This document shows positions 26,333 through 35,928 of a DNA stretch of 64,000 nucleotides, piece after piece. Position 1 is the first letter of the stretch. Each line of letters opens with the position of its first letter. Origin of the DNA: Photobacterium sp. SKA34 (GTDB lineage Bacteria; Pseudomonadota; Gammaproteobacteria; Enterobacterales; Vibrionaceae); contig NZ_CH724142.1 of assembly GCF_000153325.1 (NCBI RefSeq), forward strand, positions 1 through 64,000, in the 5' to 3' direction. Under the pieces are notes generated by a model. The model worked only from the letters and a program-made list of their open reading frames with translations, was not told the origin of the DNA and searched no databases. The position numbers and the translations under genes were made by a program.

Positions 26333-28321
26333 ATGACTAGTAAAGCAATTAATAATAAAGTGAAAATTAAGACTAGCAATATTGGACTTATAGTTGGCGT
26401 AATAATAACTACTTTTCTTGTGTCTTATAATGCACCTTACTCTTTGTCTTTTAGTGAATGGATTTCTGCAATCTTTTCACCGAATAATGAAGATTACAGA
26501 CAGCTTATTGTGCACTATAGTTTTCTTCCTCGCTTAAGTATTGCTTTAGTATGTGGGGCAGGGCTCGCAGCTGCTGGTTCAATGATGCAATATGTTCTTC
26601 GCAATCCATTAGCCTCTCCGATGACACTTGGTGTTGCTGCTGGTTCCGAATTGGGTGTGTTAATTGGAACTTTATTTATTCCTTCACAGTTACAACAGTT
26701 TAACTTTGTTTTTGCTTTCATCGGCGGTTTATTTGCAACAGGATTAGTTTTTTTACTTAGTGCTCGAAAAGGCTTTTCTCCTTTCCAGCTCGTTCTTTCC
26801 GGTATGGTTGTAAGTTTGTTTATTGGTTCACTTAATATGATGTTGCTGTTAGTGAACGAAAACCAACTAACGAGTGTCTTTATTTGGGGAGCTGGTGCTT
26901 TAGATCAAACAGATTGGAGCAAAGTCCAATTAGTAACTTTACTCATCGGTTTTCCTTGGATAGCTTTATTTCTTTTAATAAGACCACTTTCAATTTTACA
27001 GTTAGGAGAGTCGATTGCATCAGCGATTGGTGTTCGTGTTATTGTTTTAAGAGTATTGGCATTATCTTTATCTGTTTTCATTACATCTTCAATCGTTAGT
27101 CAAGTTGGTATTATAGGTTTTGTCGGTTTAGTCGCGCCAGTGTTGGCTAAAATGCTTGGTGCTCGTAAGCTGTTTACCAGATTAGTCTTAAGTACTTTCT
27201 TAGGTGCAGCAATACTGCTGTTTGCCGATTTGTGCTCGATGATTTTTTCGAATCTCGAGGGAAACTTACTACCCACAGGTGCTGTAACGGCTTTAATCGG
27301 TTCCCCATTTCTTATTTGGATAATTCACCGCAATACTTTTCCATCCAGTTTTCGTGCTGAAGAGCAAGAAGAGAAAACGTATGTAAGTTATCAATTTAAA
27401 AATGTAGTTATTGTACTGGCATGTGTTGGTACTATTGTCTTCATTGGCTCTCTTACCATAGGTAAAAGTGCTCTAGGGTGGCTATTTACGTTTTCAAATG
27501 TTGTATATGATCTTCGATTACCTAGAGCTTTAGTGGCTTTTTTTGTTGGTGTTGCACTTGCCTTAGCAGGTACTATTATCCAACGTATTACACGTAATGG
27601 GATGGCAAGCCCTGAAGTGTTGGGGGTTAGTGCTGGATCTGCTTTAGCTTTAGTTTTGGTAACATTATTGGGCTTCCACATCTCAAGAACGAGTCAGCTT
27701 TTAGTGTGTGCAATAGGGGCATTACTAGTAATTAGCGTGATTGGGTTAACCACCAGAAAGGAGGGGTTTTCACCGGCGAAGGTATTACTTACAGGTATCG
27801 GTTTAAGTGCTGGTCTCGATGCCATAATCAGAATTGCCATGGCTTCCGGACAGGATAATGTAAAAGGGCTACTAAATTGGATGTCTGGTTCGACTTATCT
27901 GGCATCATTATCTGACTTTTATCTTATATTTTCTGTTACTGGAGCCGTTAGCATCCTCCTAATCTTATGTCATCGTTGGCTAGATATCATAGCACTTGGT
28001 GATATATCAGCTTGCTCCGTTGGAGTTCCTCTTAAAAATGCTAGGAAAGTACTTTTTCTTTTAGCTGCAATACTTACAGCGGTCGCAACCATTGTTATGG
28101 GACCTTTGAGCTTTATTGGGTTACTTGCTCCTCACATGGCACGATCTTTAGGGCAATATCAGTCTAGAAGACAATTAATTGTCGCTTCGATTGTTGGCGG
28201 AAATATCATGATGCTTGCTGATTGGGCTGGCCGCAATATTTGGTTTCCTTGGCAGTTTCCTGCGGGGTTATTAGCCTCAGTTATTGGTGGAGCTTATTTT
28301 ATTTATTTAATAAGAAAATAG
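26333..28321 (+). CDS. ferric-siderophore ABC permease, fused double unit (FhuB/MatB-like)
   Basis: Inner-membrane channel of the importer. At 662 residues it contains two FecCD-type permease units in tandem (about 20-335 and 350-660), the FhuB arrangement. Each unit has about ten helices and the interface loop for the ATPase: GIIGFVGLVAPVLAKML in the first, GPLSFIGLLAPHMARSLG in the second. It starts 6 bp after the binding-protein stop. Being double, it needs no partner permease. Confidence 0.9.
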   Translation: MTSKAINNKVKIKTSNIGLIVGVIITTFLVSYNAPYSLSFSEWISAIFSPNNEDYRQLIVHYSFLPRLSIALVCGAGLAAAGSMMQYVLRNPLASPMTLGVAAGSELGVLIGTLFIPSQLQQFNFVFAFIGGLFATGLVFLLSARKGFSPFQLVLSGMVVSLFIGSLNMMLLLVNENQLTSVFIWGAGALDQTDWSKVQLVTLLIGFPWIALFLLIRPLSILQLGESIASAIGVRVIVLRVLALSLSVFITSSIVSQVGIIGFVGLVAPVLAKMLGARKLFTRLVLSTFLGAAILLFADLCSMIFSNLEGNLLPTGAVTALIGSPFLIWIIHRNTFPSSFRAEEQEEKTYVSYQFKNVVIVLACVGTIVFIGSLTIGKSALGWLFTFSNVVYDLRLPRALVAFFVGVALALAGTIIQRITRNGMASPEVLGVSAGSALALVLVTLLGFHISRTSQLLVCAIGALLVISVIGLTTRKEGFSPAKVLLTGIGLSAGLDAIIRIAMASGQDNVKGLLNWMSGSTYLASLSDFYLIFSVTGAVSILLILCHRWLDIIALGDISACSVGVPLKNARKVLFLLAAILTAVATIVMGPLSFIGLLAPHMARSLGQYQSRRQLIVASIVGGNIMMLADWAGRNIWFPWQFPAGLLASVIGGAYFIYLIRK

Positions 28322-28445
28322 CAGCTTTAAGGTTAAGGATATATTTCGTTTTTTTCTAAAGAGTAATGATAATAGCTAATTATTAATTTAAATCATAAAG
28401 AATTTATTTAGCTATATAAAAACGAAAACTATTGCACTAGCAGAT

Positions 28446-28464
28446 GGTAATAATTATCATTATC
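28446..28464. promoter_or_regulatory. Fur box upstream of the fhuF-like and iutA genes
   Basis: GGTAATAATTATCATTATC matches 16 of 19 bases of the Fur consensus. It lies 111 bp before the FhuF-like start codon. Confidence 0.78.
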
Positions 28465-28574
28465 GAATGCTGGTGCAATATTGCTCATATTCTTTCTTCA
28501 ACCAGAGAGAAATATGACAATCTTATAAATATTAACCCGCATTTAATATGTGGTAAAAAAGAGGTGGATTTAAA

Positions 28575-29345
28575 ATGTTTTCTCAATTGCGTGATTTTAT
28601 CCCTAATAATTCAGAAAATATAAATCTCGATTCTTTATTACTCTCTATAAATATTGATTGGCAATGGAAAGAACAAACTTCAAATAACATTGTTCCTCTC
28701 TCTCATTTTATAAAAGATGAAAAGTTTCTACTTGATTTGGCGATAGATATTAAGAAAGAAGTTAGGGCTCCAACATTAAAAGTTGCAGCATCTCTACTTC
28801 AAAAGCAATGGCTGAATAAAATTATATCTTTGGTTGTAGCTGTATTTAACCTATCAGGAATAAAGCCACAGCAATGCCTCGACTTTTTAATTGTAGATTT
28901 GAATGATAAAGAGTGGGGCTGGATAGACTCTCCTTATCAAAAACAGGGTAGAGATTTTCATGATTGGTTAAATAGTTTGCTTATTTCACTTTGTTCTACT
29001 TTTAAGCAAGTTTTTAACTTACCACCACGTATTTTTTGGGGGAATGCTGCTTTGGCTGTTGCTTCTCCTTGGAGTCAAATTTCGTTAAAGAGTGAAAGAG
29101 GAAGTGACCTTGCAGAGGATGCTCGCTTTTTCTTTTCTTATCTATGTATTGAATTACAAGATGCTATTGAGTGGCTGGAAATATCTCAATCAGAACGCTC
29201 TTTCTGTACTCCTCGCCGCCGCAGTTGTTGCCTTAAATATACTTTACCCGGCAACGAGTCCTCTCTATGTGGCACTTGTAACAGACGTTCTTACCATGAA
29301 CAAAAGCAATTACTTATTCATAAATCTATTAAAAATATGAAATAA
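28575..29345 (+). CDS. FhuF-like ferric siderophore reductase
   Basis: Cytoplasmic [2Fe-2S] protein expected to reduce Fe(III) on the imported hydroxamate siderophore and so release iron. The 256-residue protein ends with the FhuF cysteine pattern Cys218-Cys219...Cys232-x2-Cys235 (SCCLKYTLP then LCGTC). The spacing between pairs is two residues longer than I recall for E. coli FhuF. A ribosome site AGAGGTGG fits ATG 28575. The receptor gene follows after 39 bp, probably in the same iron-repressed unit. Confidence 0.85.
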   Translation: MFSQLRDFIPNNSENINLDSLLLSINIDWQWKEQTSNNIVPLSHFIKDEKFLLDLAIDIKKEVRAPTLKVAASLLQKQWLNKIISLVVAVFNLSGIKPQQCLDFLIVDLNDKEWGWIDSPYQKQGRDFHDWLNSLLISLCSTFKQVFNLPPRIFWGNAALAVASPWSQISLKSERGSDLAEDARFFFSYLCIELQDAIEWLEISQSERSFCTPRRRSCCLKYTLPGNESSLCGTCNRRSYHEQKQLLIHKSIKNMK

Positions 29346-29384
29346 GAAACTTAATAAGTCAGAAAGTAATCAGGGAGAAGTAAG

Positions 29385-31568
29385 TTGAAAAGTAGTAGTA
29401 AATTCATAATGACCCCAATAGCGGTATTTGTTGCAGTTTCAGCATTACCAGTTGCCGCTAAAAATATCAATTCAAAAGATATACAAACAATGGATACTGT
29501 TGTTGTTACAGGAAGTTCGCCTAAGAGTATCAATGATATACCCGGATCGGTATGGGTTGTAAATGGAATGGATATTGAGGAAGAGTATAAAGGAGGGAAA
29601 GATCTTTCGGCTATACTATCATCGAAAGTACCAGCTCTGGATATCGGTAGTGGAGGTCGTACGAGCTATGGACAAAACTTACGTGGTCGTAAGATGCTCG
29701 TAATGATTGATGGTGTTTCTCTTAATTCTTCTCGCTCTATTAGTCGCCAACTCGATTCTATTGATCCTTTTAATATTGATAAGGTTGAAATCCTCTCGGG
29801 GGCTACGTCTGTTTATGGTGCAGGTGCAACGGGTGGAGTTATCAATATCATCACCAAGAAAGGCGAAAGTGGTAAGACTCGATTTGAAAGTTATGTCAGT
29901 ACATCTTCTGGTTTTAATGCTAGTGATGATTACGACTATAAGTTAGCTCAGTCAATAAGTGGCGGAACCGACAATATGTTTGGTCGAGTATCGGTTGTGT
30001 ACGGTAAAAATAATGGTTTTTATGATGCGAAAGGAACCATAGTAACGCCAGACACAACTCAGGGTTCACTTCAATTTAATGATATGGTTGACTTGCAGGC
30101 AACAACGACCATCATGCCTGATGATGACAAAACAATTACCTTCTTAGCACAGTATTATAATAGTCAGCAAGACAGTCCTTACGGTTTATATTTTGGTAAA
30201 GACTTTGAAGATGCATCAGATCCAGAAGTAAGAGAGGGGTTCGACTCTGATCGTAATATGGGTACTGAACGTTATATGTTTAATGCTCAGTATCACGACG
30301 CTGATATATTGGGACACGAATTATTACTTCAAGGTTCTTACCGAAAAGAAGTATTAACTTCTACACCTTATTTTTATGGAGATTATTTAGCGGCTTCAGA
30401 ACAGACAACAGATGTTGTAAGCATGCGAGCTGCTATGATCAAATCATTTGAAAAAGCGAAATTAACATATGGCTTCGAAGGATATATAGATAAATTAAAA
30501 AGTGATCAGGCTATCTTTGATCAAAGCACAAGCTTCGAAACTGGTGGCTTAGTAAATAAAACATCTGACCTTATTGGTCGTTATCCTGGGACCGAAGTTC
30601 AAGGACTTGCTGCTTTTATACAGGGTAGTTATGACATTACGGATGCATGGAAGTTGGAAGCTGGATATCGCTATCAGTATGTTAACAATAAAATTAATGA
30701 TTTTGTAAAGGCAAGCATTCAAAAAGAGATTGCAATGGGTAACGGTACTTCTGCCGATATGCTGCCTGGTGGCGAAAATAACTATGGATTAGGGTTATTT
30801 AATATAGGCACGATTTACAAGTTAACTGATAAAAGTCAAGTATGGGCAAACTTCTCACAAGGATATGATCTTGCAGATCCTGCCAAGAATTATGGTAGAG
30901 GAGATTATACTTTAATTGGTGATCATTGGACGTTAGATAGCGCACCTGATATCAATAATTCAACTCAAGCGGGTATCAAAACTGATAGTTATGAGATTGG
31001 TATGCGACAAGAACTAGGAGATTTTACTTGGCAAGGTGCTGCCTATTACTCATATTCGAATAAGAGAACAAAAATTAATTCAGATTTCACAATTGATCTT
31101 ATCAATGATCCTAAACGAGTTTATGGTTTGGAAGCAGATGTATCGTATTGGCTAAGCCAGAACTGGCAAGCTGGGGTTTCGGGTAATTTAGTTAAATCTG
31201 AACAGAAAAATACAGAATCTGGAAAGTGGGAAAAGATGAGTGCCGCTGATGCGAGCGCATCTAAAGCAGGTGCTTGGCTTGGCTGGTATGAGGACTCTTA
31301 TTCAGTGAAATTACAGAGTCAGACATTATTTAATTTATCGGATGACCAAGGACAGAGTATTGATGGATACACACTATTTGACTTAGTTGGATCCGTTGAT
31401 CTACCAAAAGGAACGTTAGGGTTTGGTATTCAGAATCTTTTAAATGAAGAGTACACAACGATATGGGGGCAACGTGCCACATTCCTTTATAATACAAACC
31501 CTGCATCTATGTTTGATTATAAAGGGCGAGGAAGAACCTTTAGCTTAAATTACTCATTACGCTACTAA
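29385..31568 (+). CDS. iutA: ferric aerobactin TonB-dependent receptor
   Basis: Outer-membrane receptor that brings ferric aerobactin into the periplasm with TonB energy. The 727-residue protein has a signal peptide, a TonB-box-like MDTVVVTG, a plug domain (about 45-165; SYGQNLRGRKMLVMIDGVSL, RQLDSIDPFNIDKVEI, VYGAGATGGVINIITKKG) and a 22-strand barrel ending in aromatic RTFSLNYSLRY. These stretches closely follow E. coli IutA (731 residues). The start is TTG at 29385 with GGGAGAAG before it; ATG 29409 would shorten the signal peptide. Confidence 0.93.
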   Translation: MKSSSKFIMTPIAVFVAVSALPVAAKNINSKDIQTMDTVVVTGSSPKSINDIPGSVWVVNGMDIEEEYKGGKDLSAILSSKVPALDIGSGGRTSYGQNLRGRKMLVMIDGVSLNSSRSISRQLDSIDPFNIDKVEILSGATSVYGAGATGGVINIITKKGESGKTRFESYVSTSSGFNASDDYDYKLAQSISGGTDNMFGRVSVVYGKNNGFYDAKGTIVTPDTTQGSLQFNDMVDLQATTTIMPDDDKTITFLAQYYNSQQDSPYGLYFGKDFEDASDPEVREGFDSDRNMGTERYMFNAQYHDADILGHELLLQGSYRKEVLTSTPYFYGDYLAASEQTTDVVSMRAAMIKSFEKAKLTYGFEGYIDKLKSDQAIFDQSTSFETGGLVNKTSDLIGRYPGTEVQGLAAFIQGSYDITDAWKLEAGYRYQYVNNKINDFVKASIQKEIAMGNGTSADMLPGGENNYGLGLFNIGTIYKLTDKSQVWANFSQGYDLADPAKNYGRGDYTLIGDHWTLDSAPDINNSTQAGIKTDSYEIGMRQELGDFTWQGAAYYSYSNKRTKINSDFTIDLINDPKRVYGLEADVSYWLSQNWQAGVSGNLVKSEQKNTESGKWEKMSAADASASKAGAWLGWYEDSYSVKLQSQTLFNLSDDQGQSIDGYTLFDLVGSVDLPKGTLGFGIQNLLNEEYTTIWGQRATFLYNTNPASMFDYKGRGRTFSLNYSLRY

Positions 31569-31581
31569 TTGTAATTACTTG

Positions 31582-31600
31582 CGGCAGTTTTAAACTGCCG
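31582..31600. terminator. possible terminator after iutA
   Basis: Perfect 9-bp stem CGGCAGTTT/AAACTGCCG with a one-base turn. The tail is only moderately T-rich, so efficiency is uncertain. It lies between the convergent iutA and MFS genes. Confidence 0.5.
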
Positions 31601-31655
31601 TATTTATATCGAGGTTTTAAATACCCCCCAAAGATAGAATATCTTCACCAAATTA

Positions 31656-32882
31656 TTAATATATATCCACATCTTTATCTTTCTTTATTTTTCCTGCGTA
31701 TTTAGCTGCAAAAATACAACATATTCCACCAGAGAGTACACACAAAATTAAAGGATACTTAGCGCCAAACTCACTTGTTACTGCAAGTAAAGCTGCAATA
31801 CCGTAACCGCATGTGTGAGCCATTGTAATATAACCAGAACTTATGCCATGCTGGCCTTGTGATATTTCTGACGCTTTACTTGTATAGGCTGGTACAAGTA
31901 AGGCATTGCCGAAAGCAACAAAGATCATGGCGATAAAAAATAAGATCCATGATGAGGATAGAAATATCGTATATCCGAGAAAGATTGAAAAAGCGCCTAA
32001 TTGATACATTTGTGCAATATTAAGCTTTTTAGATTTAACTATAAATAGTTGCGCCAGCAGAGAGATCGCAGCTGCAAGTGTAAGAATATATCCGACTAAA
32101 TCAGAAATACGTTCTGCTTTTAAATTAGTTATTTCAGATAAAGCGGGAGAAAGAACGTAATAGAGCAATGCGAGTGCAGCGCTAGCACTTAGTGCTGTGG
32201 TAAGGTAAGGCAGATATCGCTTCGAGTGACTTACTGACAATATTGTCTCATTCTGTTTTTTCTTTTTTTGATAAGGAGGAGAAGGCAGTGTACTTGTGAT
32301 AAATAACATAACTATAGGTAGTAAAGTTAAGAGGATTAACGGAGCAATAGCACTTACTTTCAATGCAGCAATAGCCACAATAGGACCTAGTAAACGCCCA
32401 GTACTTAGGCCTGCACTAACTGTAGTGATGGCTTCAAGCCTTTTATCTTCTCCCAATATTAATATTGCCCAATGTTGTGTCGCTGGCACCATTCCTGACA
32501 CAGTTAAACCATAAATAACTCGTCCTAAACAGAGGCAACTTATTATCCAAATAGAATTAAGGTTAGTTTTACTTCCTAAAAAAGAAAAAACACTGAGTAT
32601 GAAAAAGCATGCTGTAAAACCTGCTAAAGATTGGATAACAACTGACTTAGGACCATTAATATCACTATAACGTCCCCAAAAAGGCGCGGAGGGGAGAAAT
32701 AAAATACTTCCTATCGAGATAATTATCGACCAAGTTGAAAGGTTAATTCCCGTTTTATCAACTAATAGTGGAAGAGATACCAGTAATCCATTTTGCCCAA
32801 TTCCCATCAAAGTAGGTATGACAGCAATAAAAAGTAGAGGTAACTTTGATGAACTTTTTTGATATTTATGTAGATACATCAT
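31656..32882 (-). CDS. MFS transporter, probable aerobactin exporter (ShiF-like)
   Basis: A twelve-helix major-facilitator protein of about 409 residues. The first loop after helix 2 has GRYSDINGPKSV (the GRxSD-type MFS motif). It is divergent from iucA and shares its iron-regulated intergenic region, the place of shiF in plasmid aerobactin clusters, so siderophore export is inferred. The start is set at the paired ATG codons near 32882; a GTG frame begins at 32930, next to the Fur box, and cannot be excluded. Confidence 0.8.
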   Translation of the reverse strand: MMYLHKYQKSSSKLPLLFIAVIPTLMGIGQNGLLVSLPLLVDKTGINLSTWSIIISIGSILFLPSAPFWGRYSDINGPKSVVIQSLAGFTACFFILSVFSFLGSKTNLNSIWIISCLCLGRVIYGLTVSGMVPATQHWAILILGEDKRLEAITTVSAGLSTGRLLGPIVAIAALKVSAIAPLILLTLLPIVMLFITSTLPSPPYQKKKKQNETILSVSHSKRYLPYLTTALSASAALALLYYVLSPALSEITNLKAERISDLVGYILTLAAAISLLAQLFIVKSKKLNIAQMYQLGAFSIFLGYTIFLSSSWILFFIAMIFVAFGNALLVPAYTSKASEISQGQHGISSGYITMAHTCGYGIAALLAVTSEFGAKYPLILCVLSGGICCIFAAKYAGKIKKDKDVDIY

Positions 32883-32937
32883 AAACCAATTAATATTAAA
32901 GTTATCGGCCCAGAGTAAGTTATAAATCACATAAAAT

Positions 32938-32956
32938 GCAAATGATAATCACTATC
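32938..32956. promoter_or_regulatory. Fur box of the MFS exporter gene
   Basis: GCAAATGATAATCACTATC matches 16 of 19 bases; extended by four bases it forms an 8-5-8 perfect inverted repeat (32940-32960). Confidence 0.82.
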
Positions 32957-33168
32957 ATTTGATGTTTTTTATTTTAATAGGGAATTTAACAACACAAAAA
33001 TGAATTAATTTTATTTACATATACCTTTTAGGTTTTTTAGTCCGAAGGGAAAACATTCTCCCTATAAAAATAAGTGTTATTTTTGGGTGCAATTTAATGC
33101 ATATTTTGTTTTTTTGTGACCGATATCTCAATAGATGATGAATAAACCAATAAATCACAATTGAAAAC

Positions 33169-33187
33169 GTAAATGATAATCATTATC
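33169..33187. promoter_or_regulatory. Fur box of the iucABCD operon
   Basis: GTAAATGATAATCATTATC matches 17 of 19 bases, the best in the window. It lies 40 bp before the iucA start codon. Confidence 0.87.
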
Positions 33188-33227
33188 TTTTACATCATTG
33201 GTTTTTAAGGTGGTTTGGAATTACGAA

Positions 33228-35012
33228 ATGCTTAAAACATTTAATGATATTGCGTCAGCCTGTTTTTTAAATTCCTTACAGAGAGAGTCTTCATCTCTTT
33301 ATTACGTTACTCAACCCGAAGGTAGTTGTCATTTACACATTCCTTTAGAGCAAGATAAATATATTCTTGTCCCTGTACACTATTTTTCATCTTTAGGTAT
33401 TAGTGAGTACAGGTGGCCTGCTTTCCTAATCTCTGGTCAAGAAAGAGTGGAAATTAGTTTTCGCCAAGTTGTAGAGATAATCATAAATAATAAGAAGCTC
33501 GTAGGTGACCAAACAAATAGCAATAAACTGAAATTTATTGAGAGAGTGATGGAAAGCCATGCAAATACACATGCTGCTATATCAAGGATATCTTCTTTCA
33601 ACTCTTTATTTGATGGGGCGCTAAAATTCGAAAATGCGGAACAGGGCCTCTTGGCTGGGCACTCTGTTCATCCTGCACCAAAGAGTCGCGAACAATTTAG
33701 CGAGGAAGATGCAAGCCTATTTACTCCTGAATTTCAGAGTTGCTTTCCACTCCGGTGGTTTGCTGTTTCAAGACAATTAGTCCTTAAGGACAGTGCTGGA
33801 AAGGACAGCGCAACAGCTCTTTTAGGAAAAGTCTTGGCTGTTGATAATAAACTACGCAAAGCCTTACTTGGAAAAATACCAGAGGGTTTTTGTCTATTCC
33901 CTGTTCATCCATGGCAGAGTAAAGTGCTATTGAAGCGTGCCGATATAAAGGAATATATCAAGAACAATCAATTGATTGATTTAGGTGACCATGGCACTAA
34001 TTGGCTTCCTACATCTTCAACTCGAAGTCTTTATAGTCCGGGTCTTCCGCTGATGCTGAAGTTTTCATTGAGTGTTAAATTGACTAACTCAATAAGAACT
34101 ATGTCTGAAAAAGAAGTTCGAAGGGGTCTTCGTCTGAAGACCATTGTTGAAGCGGATGAATTTCAGGCGAAAACAAATAAATATACCGGCTTCACTATTA
34201 TGCAGGAGCCAGCTTTTCTAGGAATTATAGGAATAGATGGAAAAGTAATTGAAGAGTCTTTAGTTTCCCTAAGAGATAACGTTATCAAAGATACACCTGA
34301 ACAAGAAGCTGTTGTTCTTGCCACCTTATGTCAACAACACCCAACGGGTAAAAATAGTTTATTAGCTTCGCGCGTATCTTATCTTGCGAAGCGTAAATCA
34401 ATTTCGCTATCTGAGGCTGCTCTGAAATGGTTTGAACAATATTGCCAACACGCAGTAGTGCCACTTTTTGATATGCAGGCTAATCATGGCATTGTCTTTC
34501 TTGCGCACCAACAAAATATTGTTATGAAGCTTGAAGATGGTTTACCTGTGGGGATGTACTTTAGAGATTGCCAAGGCACAGGGTATACGGATATAGCGTA
34601 TAAATTGTATCCAGAGTATTTAATTGATGATGCTTTCGATCGTGAAAACTATTGGGATGAGAGTAAGGTTAAACGTTATTTTCCTTATTATCTAATAATA
34701 AACTCTACGTATAATGTTATTTCAGCATTGGCATCTCGTTGTAATATTTTAGAAGAAAGTTTAATAAATATATTAAGAAATAGCCTTAAATCATTAAGAG
34801 CTGACGGAGTCAATGATAGAAGTTGTTTAAATTATGTACTTGATAGTCCAACATTATGCTGTAAAGGTAATTTCTTTTGTTATTTGCAAAATTTAAATGA
34901 GAATTCAATTCCTGAACCTTCGGTAATTTATTTTGATCTTCCTAATCCCTTATTTAAAGAAAAAGATAAGATTTTTAATAATGGAAATAATGAGGAGTTA
35001 AGTCTTGTCTAA
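33228..35012 (+). CDS. iucA: aerobactin synthetase IucA (NIS type A)
   Basis: ATP-dependent NRPS-independent siderophore synthetase that joins the first N6-acetyl-N6-hydroxylysine to citrate. The 594-residue protein has the IucA/IucC synthetase core, with GHSVHPAPKSRE near residue 145, FPVHPWQ, LMLKFSLSVKLTNSIR, and a FhuF-like C-terminal part with VPLFDMQANHGIVFLAHQQN. The ATG at 33228 is chosen for the family length (574 in E. coli); upstream in-frame TTG and GTG codons are possible. Its stop overlaps the iucB start. Confidence 0.9.
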   Translation: MLKTFNDIASACFLNSLQRESSSLYYVTQPEGSCHLHIPLEQDKYILVPVHYFSSLGISEYRWPAFLISGQERVEISFRQVVEIIINNKKLVGDQTNSNKLKFIERVMESHANTHAAISRISSFNSLFDGALKFENAEQGLLAGHSVHPAPKSREQFSEEDASLFTPEFQSCFPLRWFAVSRQLVLKDSAGKDSATALLGKVLAVDNKLRKALLGKIPEGFCLFPVHPWQSKVLLKRADIKEYIKNNQLIDLGDHGTNWLPTSSTRSLYSPGLPLMLKFSLSVKLTNSIRTMSEKEVRRGLRLKTIVEADEFQAKTNKYTGFTIMQEPAFLGIIGIDGKVIEESLVSLRDNVIKDTPEQEAVVLATLCQQHPTGKNSLLASRVSYLAKRKSISLSEAALKWFEQYCQHAVVPLFDMQANHGIVFLAHQQNIVMKLEDGLPVGMYFRDCQGTGYTDIAYKLYPEYLIDDAFDRENYWDESKVKRYFPYYLIINSTYNVISALASRCNILEESLINILRNSLKSLRADGVNDRSCLNYVLDSPTLCCKGNFFCYLQNLNENSIPEPSVIYFDLPNPLFKEKDKIFNNGNNEELSLV

Positions 35013-35928
35013 TCTCATGTTTAATTGGATTGAAATCAAAAATAATACACCAAAAGAGTCTTCTTTATTAATTGAAAATCCGCCTACTTCTCAACTAGAT
35101 GCAAATACATTAATTAGTGAGTTTGATAAGTTATTTTCAAGTTATCCGAATATAGAAAGTATTAAATTTAGTAAGGATAGTTGGCCTAAAATAGTTGATA
35201 TTCTTCCTGAGTGTAGATTGTTTAATGAAAATACTCTATATCGTCAGGTATTTTATCAATTACCAATTACAGGTATTCGTCACCTGCCATCGGATCGCTT
35301 TCCGTTCCAAATGGAACAAAGTAATTCAGCGGTAAAATATCATCCTGTTAGGCCTAATAAGCCGAAAGGAACAATTTATAGTCGATGGGATTATAGATTA
35401 GGAAAATTAGTTTCCTTCAGAGTGATTGATCCTCAAGTCGACACTAAGCTATTTACCAAATGGATGAATAATCCTCGTGTTGCAAATTTTTGGGAACAAG
35501 CGTGGCCGGAAGAAAAACAAGCTGAATATATAAATAAACAGCTTAGAGATCCTCATATACTTCCACTCGTTGCTGAATTTGATGATAATGCCTTTGGTTA
35601 TATCGAGCTTTATTGGGTAAGTGAGGATCGATTAGGTAAATACTATGGTGTTCATCCTTTTGACAGAGGTATTCACCTTTTAGTAGGAGAAGAAAAATTT
35701 CGTGGCGCAATGTTTTTTGATAGTTGGATGCGTGCAATTAGCCACTACATATTTCTTGATGACTGCCGAACAAAGAGAATTGTTTTAGAACCTCGAAACG
35801 ACAATCACCGTTTATTTAATCGAATTTCTCAAGTTGGTTATAAAAAACTATTTGAGTTTGACTTTCCCCATAAACGTTCTGCTCTATTAATGCTTAATAG
35901 AGAGAGCTTCTATAAGGAGCAATGGTAA
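35005..35928 (+). CDS. iucB: N6-hydroxylysine acetyltransferase
   Basis: Transfers acetyl from acetyl-CoA to N6-hydroxylysine, the second step of aerobactin synthesis. The 307-residue protein has a GNAT-type C-terminal half: MNNPRVANFWEQAWPEE, HILPLVAEFDDNAFGYIELY, GIHLLVGEEKFRG and TKRIVLEPRNDN. The start is TTG at 35005, with GAGGAG seven bases upstream and overlapping the end of iucA; the ATG at 35017 has poor spacing. It overlaps iucC by TAATG, so the four genes form one operon. Confidence 0.9.
   Translation: MSNLMFNWIEIKNNTPKESSLLIENPPTSQLDANTLISEFDKLFSSYPNIESIKFSKDSWPKIVDILPECRLFNENTLYRQVFYQLPITGIRHLPSDRFPFQMEQSNSAVKYHPVRPNKPKGTIYSRWDYRLGKLVSFRVIDPQVDTKLFTKWMNNPRVANFWEQAWPEEKQAEYINKQLRDPHILPLVAEFDDNAFGYIELYWVSEDRLGKYYGVHPFDRGIHLLVGEEKFRGAMFFDSWMRAISHYIFLDDCRTKRIVLEPRNDNHRLFNRISQVGYKKLFEFDFPHKRSALLMLNRESFYKEQW

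Larger units (their letters stand above)
32883..33227. other. divergent iron-regulated control region
   Basis: 345 bp between the MFS gene and iucA. It holds two Fur boxes, one near each gene. Between them is AT-rich DNA with a small hairpin near 33046-33066 (AGGGA...TCCCT). No gene is seen. Confidence 0.6.
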
